Assembly (NCBI GenBank): GCA_020252865.1
Contig: JADCCH010000139.1
Location: forward strand, 1-6,900
Source of the DNA: Methylobacterium sp.
Lineage (GTDB): Bacteria; Pseudomonadota; Alphaproteobacteria; Rhizobiales; Beijerinckiaceae
Direction: 5' to 3'
Length of the DNA: 6,900 nucleotides
In this document: positions 6,204 through 6,900 of the stretch, piece after piece
How the letters are laid out: every line of letters begins with the position of its first letter
Numbering within the stretch: the stretch's first letter is position 1
Made by a program: the position numbers and the translations under genes
The notes under the pieces: generated by a model
What the model was told of the DNA's origin: nothing
The model's database searches: none
What the model saw: the letters and a program-made list of their open reading frames with translations, nothing else

Positions 6204-6848
6204 ATGAGCATACTCACCTCGGAAGCCGATGTCGCCCGCGGCGTGGAGGCCCTGCGCGCGATGTGCCCGCATATGGCGATGATCGCCGAGACCTGCGGCG
6301 TGCCCGCCCTGCGCTGGCGCGAGCCGGGATTCGGCGGGCTCGTTTCGACCATCACCGCGCAGCAGGTCTCGACCTTTGCCGCCACTGCCATCCGCGGCAA
6401 GTTGCGCGCGGTCATCGACCCCATCACACCCGAGGGGCTGATGGCGATGAGCGACGAGGATTTGCGCGCCTGCGGCTATTCGTTCGGAAAGATCAAGACG
6501 CTCCGTGCGATTGCCTCGGCGGTCGTCGCGGGCGATCTGCCGATTGATCGTCTCGGCGAGATGCCGGCGGCAGAGGCCCATGCGAGCCTCGTGAAGGTGC
6601 ATGGCATCGGGCCATGGACAGCCGAGGTCTGGCTGATGTTCTCGGTGGGCGTGCAGGATGTTTTCGCGCCCGGCGATCTCGCGCTGCAGGAGGGCGCAAA
6701 ACTCGCCATGGGCCTCGACCTAAGGCCGACCGCGAAGGAAATCGCGATCATTGCCGAACGCTGGAGCCCATGGCGGGCCGTGGCGGCGCGCATGCTCTGG
6801 GCCTATTACGGCCATGTGAAGAAGCGAGCGGGCATGGTGGCGGGCTGA
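6204..6848 (+). CDS. DNA-3-methyladenine glycosylase, AlkA/MAG type (HhH-GPD)
   Basis: A 214-residue helix-hairpin-helix base-excision repair enzyme. The family removes alkylated bases such as 3-methyladenine from DNA by cutting the glycosidic bond, leaving an abasic site. Visible motifs: TAQQVS (51-56), a conserved substrate-pocket region; the helix-hairpin-helix VHGIGPWTA (132-140), which grips the DNA backbone; and FAPGDLALQ (154-162) with Asp158 as the catalytic aspartate. No lysine sits at the usual bifunctional-lyase position, which fits a monofunctional glycosylase. It lacks the extra N-terminal domain of E. coli AlkA (282 residues) and matches the shorter bacterial form. ATG 6204 has a weak GGGG site 7-8 nt upstream. 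The 70-nt gap to divergent gluQRS has no promoter I can define, and no Ada-box was recognised, so alkylation-induced control is not supported. Confidence 0.92.
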   Translation: MSILTSEADVARGVEALRAMCPHMAMIAETCGVPALRWREPGFGGLVSTITAQQVSTFAATAIRGKLRAVIDPITPEGLMAMSDEDLRACGYSFGKIKTLRAIASAVVAGDLPIDRLGEMPAAEAHASLVKVHGIGPWTAEVWLMFSVGVQDVFAPGDLALQEGAKLAMGLDLRPTAKEIAIIAERWSPWRAVAARMLWAYYGHVKKRAGMVAG

Positions 6849-6900
6849 AAAGGCGGACGCCAGGCGCGACCGTTTCACTCACCGCCGCTCAATCGAGGAA

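Noticed and set aside
6849..6900. Edge of a further gene at the right end
   Set aside because: All three minus-strand frames meet a stop within a few codons of the edge, and no start or ribosome site is visible on the plus strand. Too short to support a call.

Overview
The window reads as chromosomal DNA of a high-GC alphaproteobacterium, most likely from the Hyphomicrobiales (Rhizobiales). Three things point there: the 16S rRNA 5' end, the rhizobial-type M23 peptidase, and a dispersed intergenic repeat of a type I remember from Bradyrhizobium, Methylobacterium, Mesorhizobium and relatives. The placement is by memory of sequence patterns, not by a search. The genus cannot be named.

Layout. 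Positions 1-315 are the 5' part of a 16S rRNA gene on the minus strand, cut by the window edge. Its leader runs to about 597 and is preceded by a strong rrn-type promoter (TTGACA / TATATC, 603-632) with an A/T-tract UP-like element. From about 653 to 1084 there is no convincing protein gene. This stretch has an AT-rich island with a lone TATAAT, then a GC-rich run of strong stem-loops leading up to a plus-strand gene for a membrane-anchored M23 (LytM) peptidoglycan peptidase (1085-3091). That gene converges, with a 9-nt gap, on a minus-strand sensor-less hybrid histidine kinase/response regulator (3101-4147). Divergent from the kinase is an AEC-family transporter (4271-5194). A 107-bp repeat with imperfect terminal inverted repeats (5191-5297) fills the gap to the convergent gluQRS gene (minus, about 5294-6133) and supplies both genes' TAG stop codons. 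Divergent from gluQRS is a short AlkA/MAG-type DNA-3-methyladenine glycosylase (6204-6848). The last 52 bases hold no gene I can support.

How the genes relate. Neighbours alternate in strand, so no two protein genes form an operon. The products belong to separate housekeeping tasks: ribosome synthesis, cell-wall remodelling, signalling, solute export, tRNA modification and base-excision repair. I see no defence system, prophage, integrase, CRISPR array or biosynthetic cluster.

The most interesting points are the repeat that ends two genes at once, the structured and unassigned leader before the M23 gene with a possible overlapping upstream ORF, and the kinase without a sensor. I do not see clear evidence for a wholly new system.
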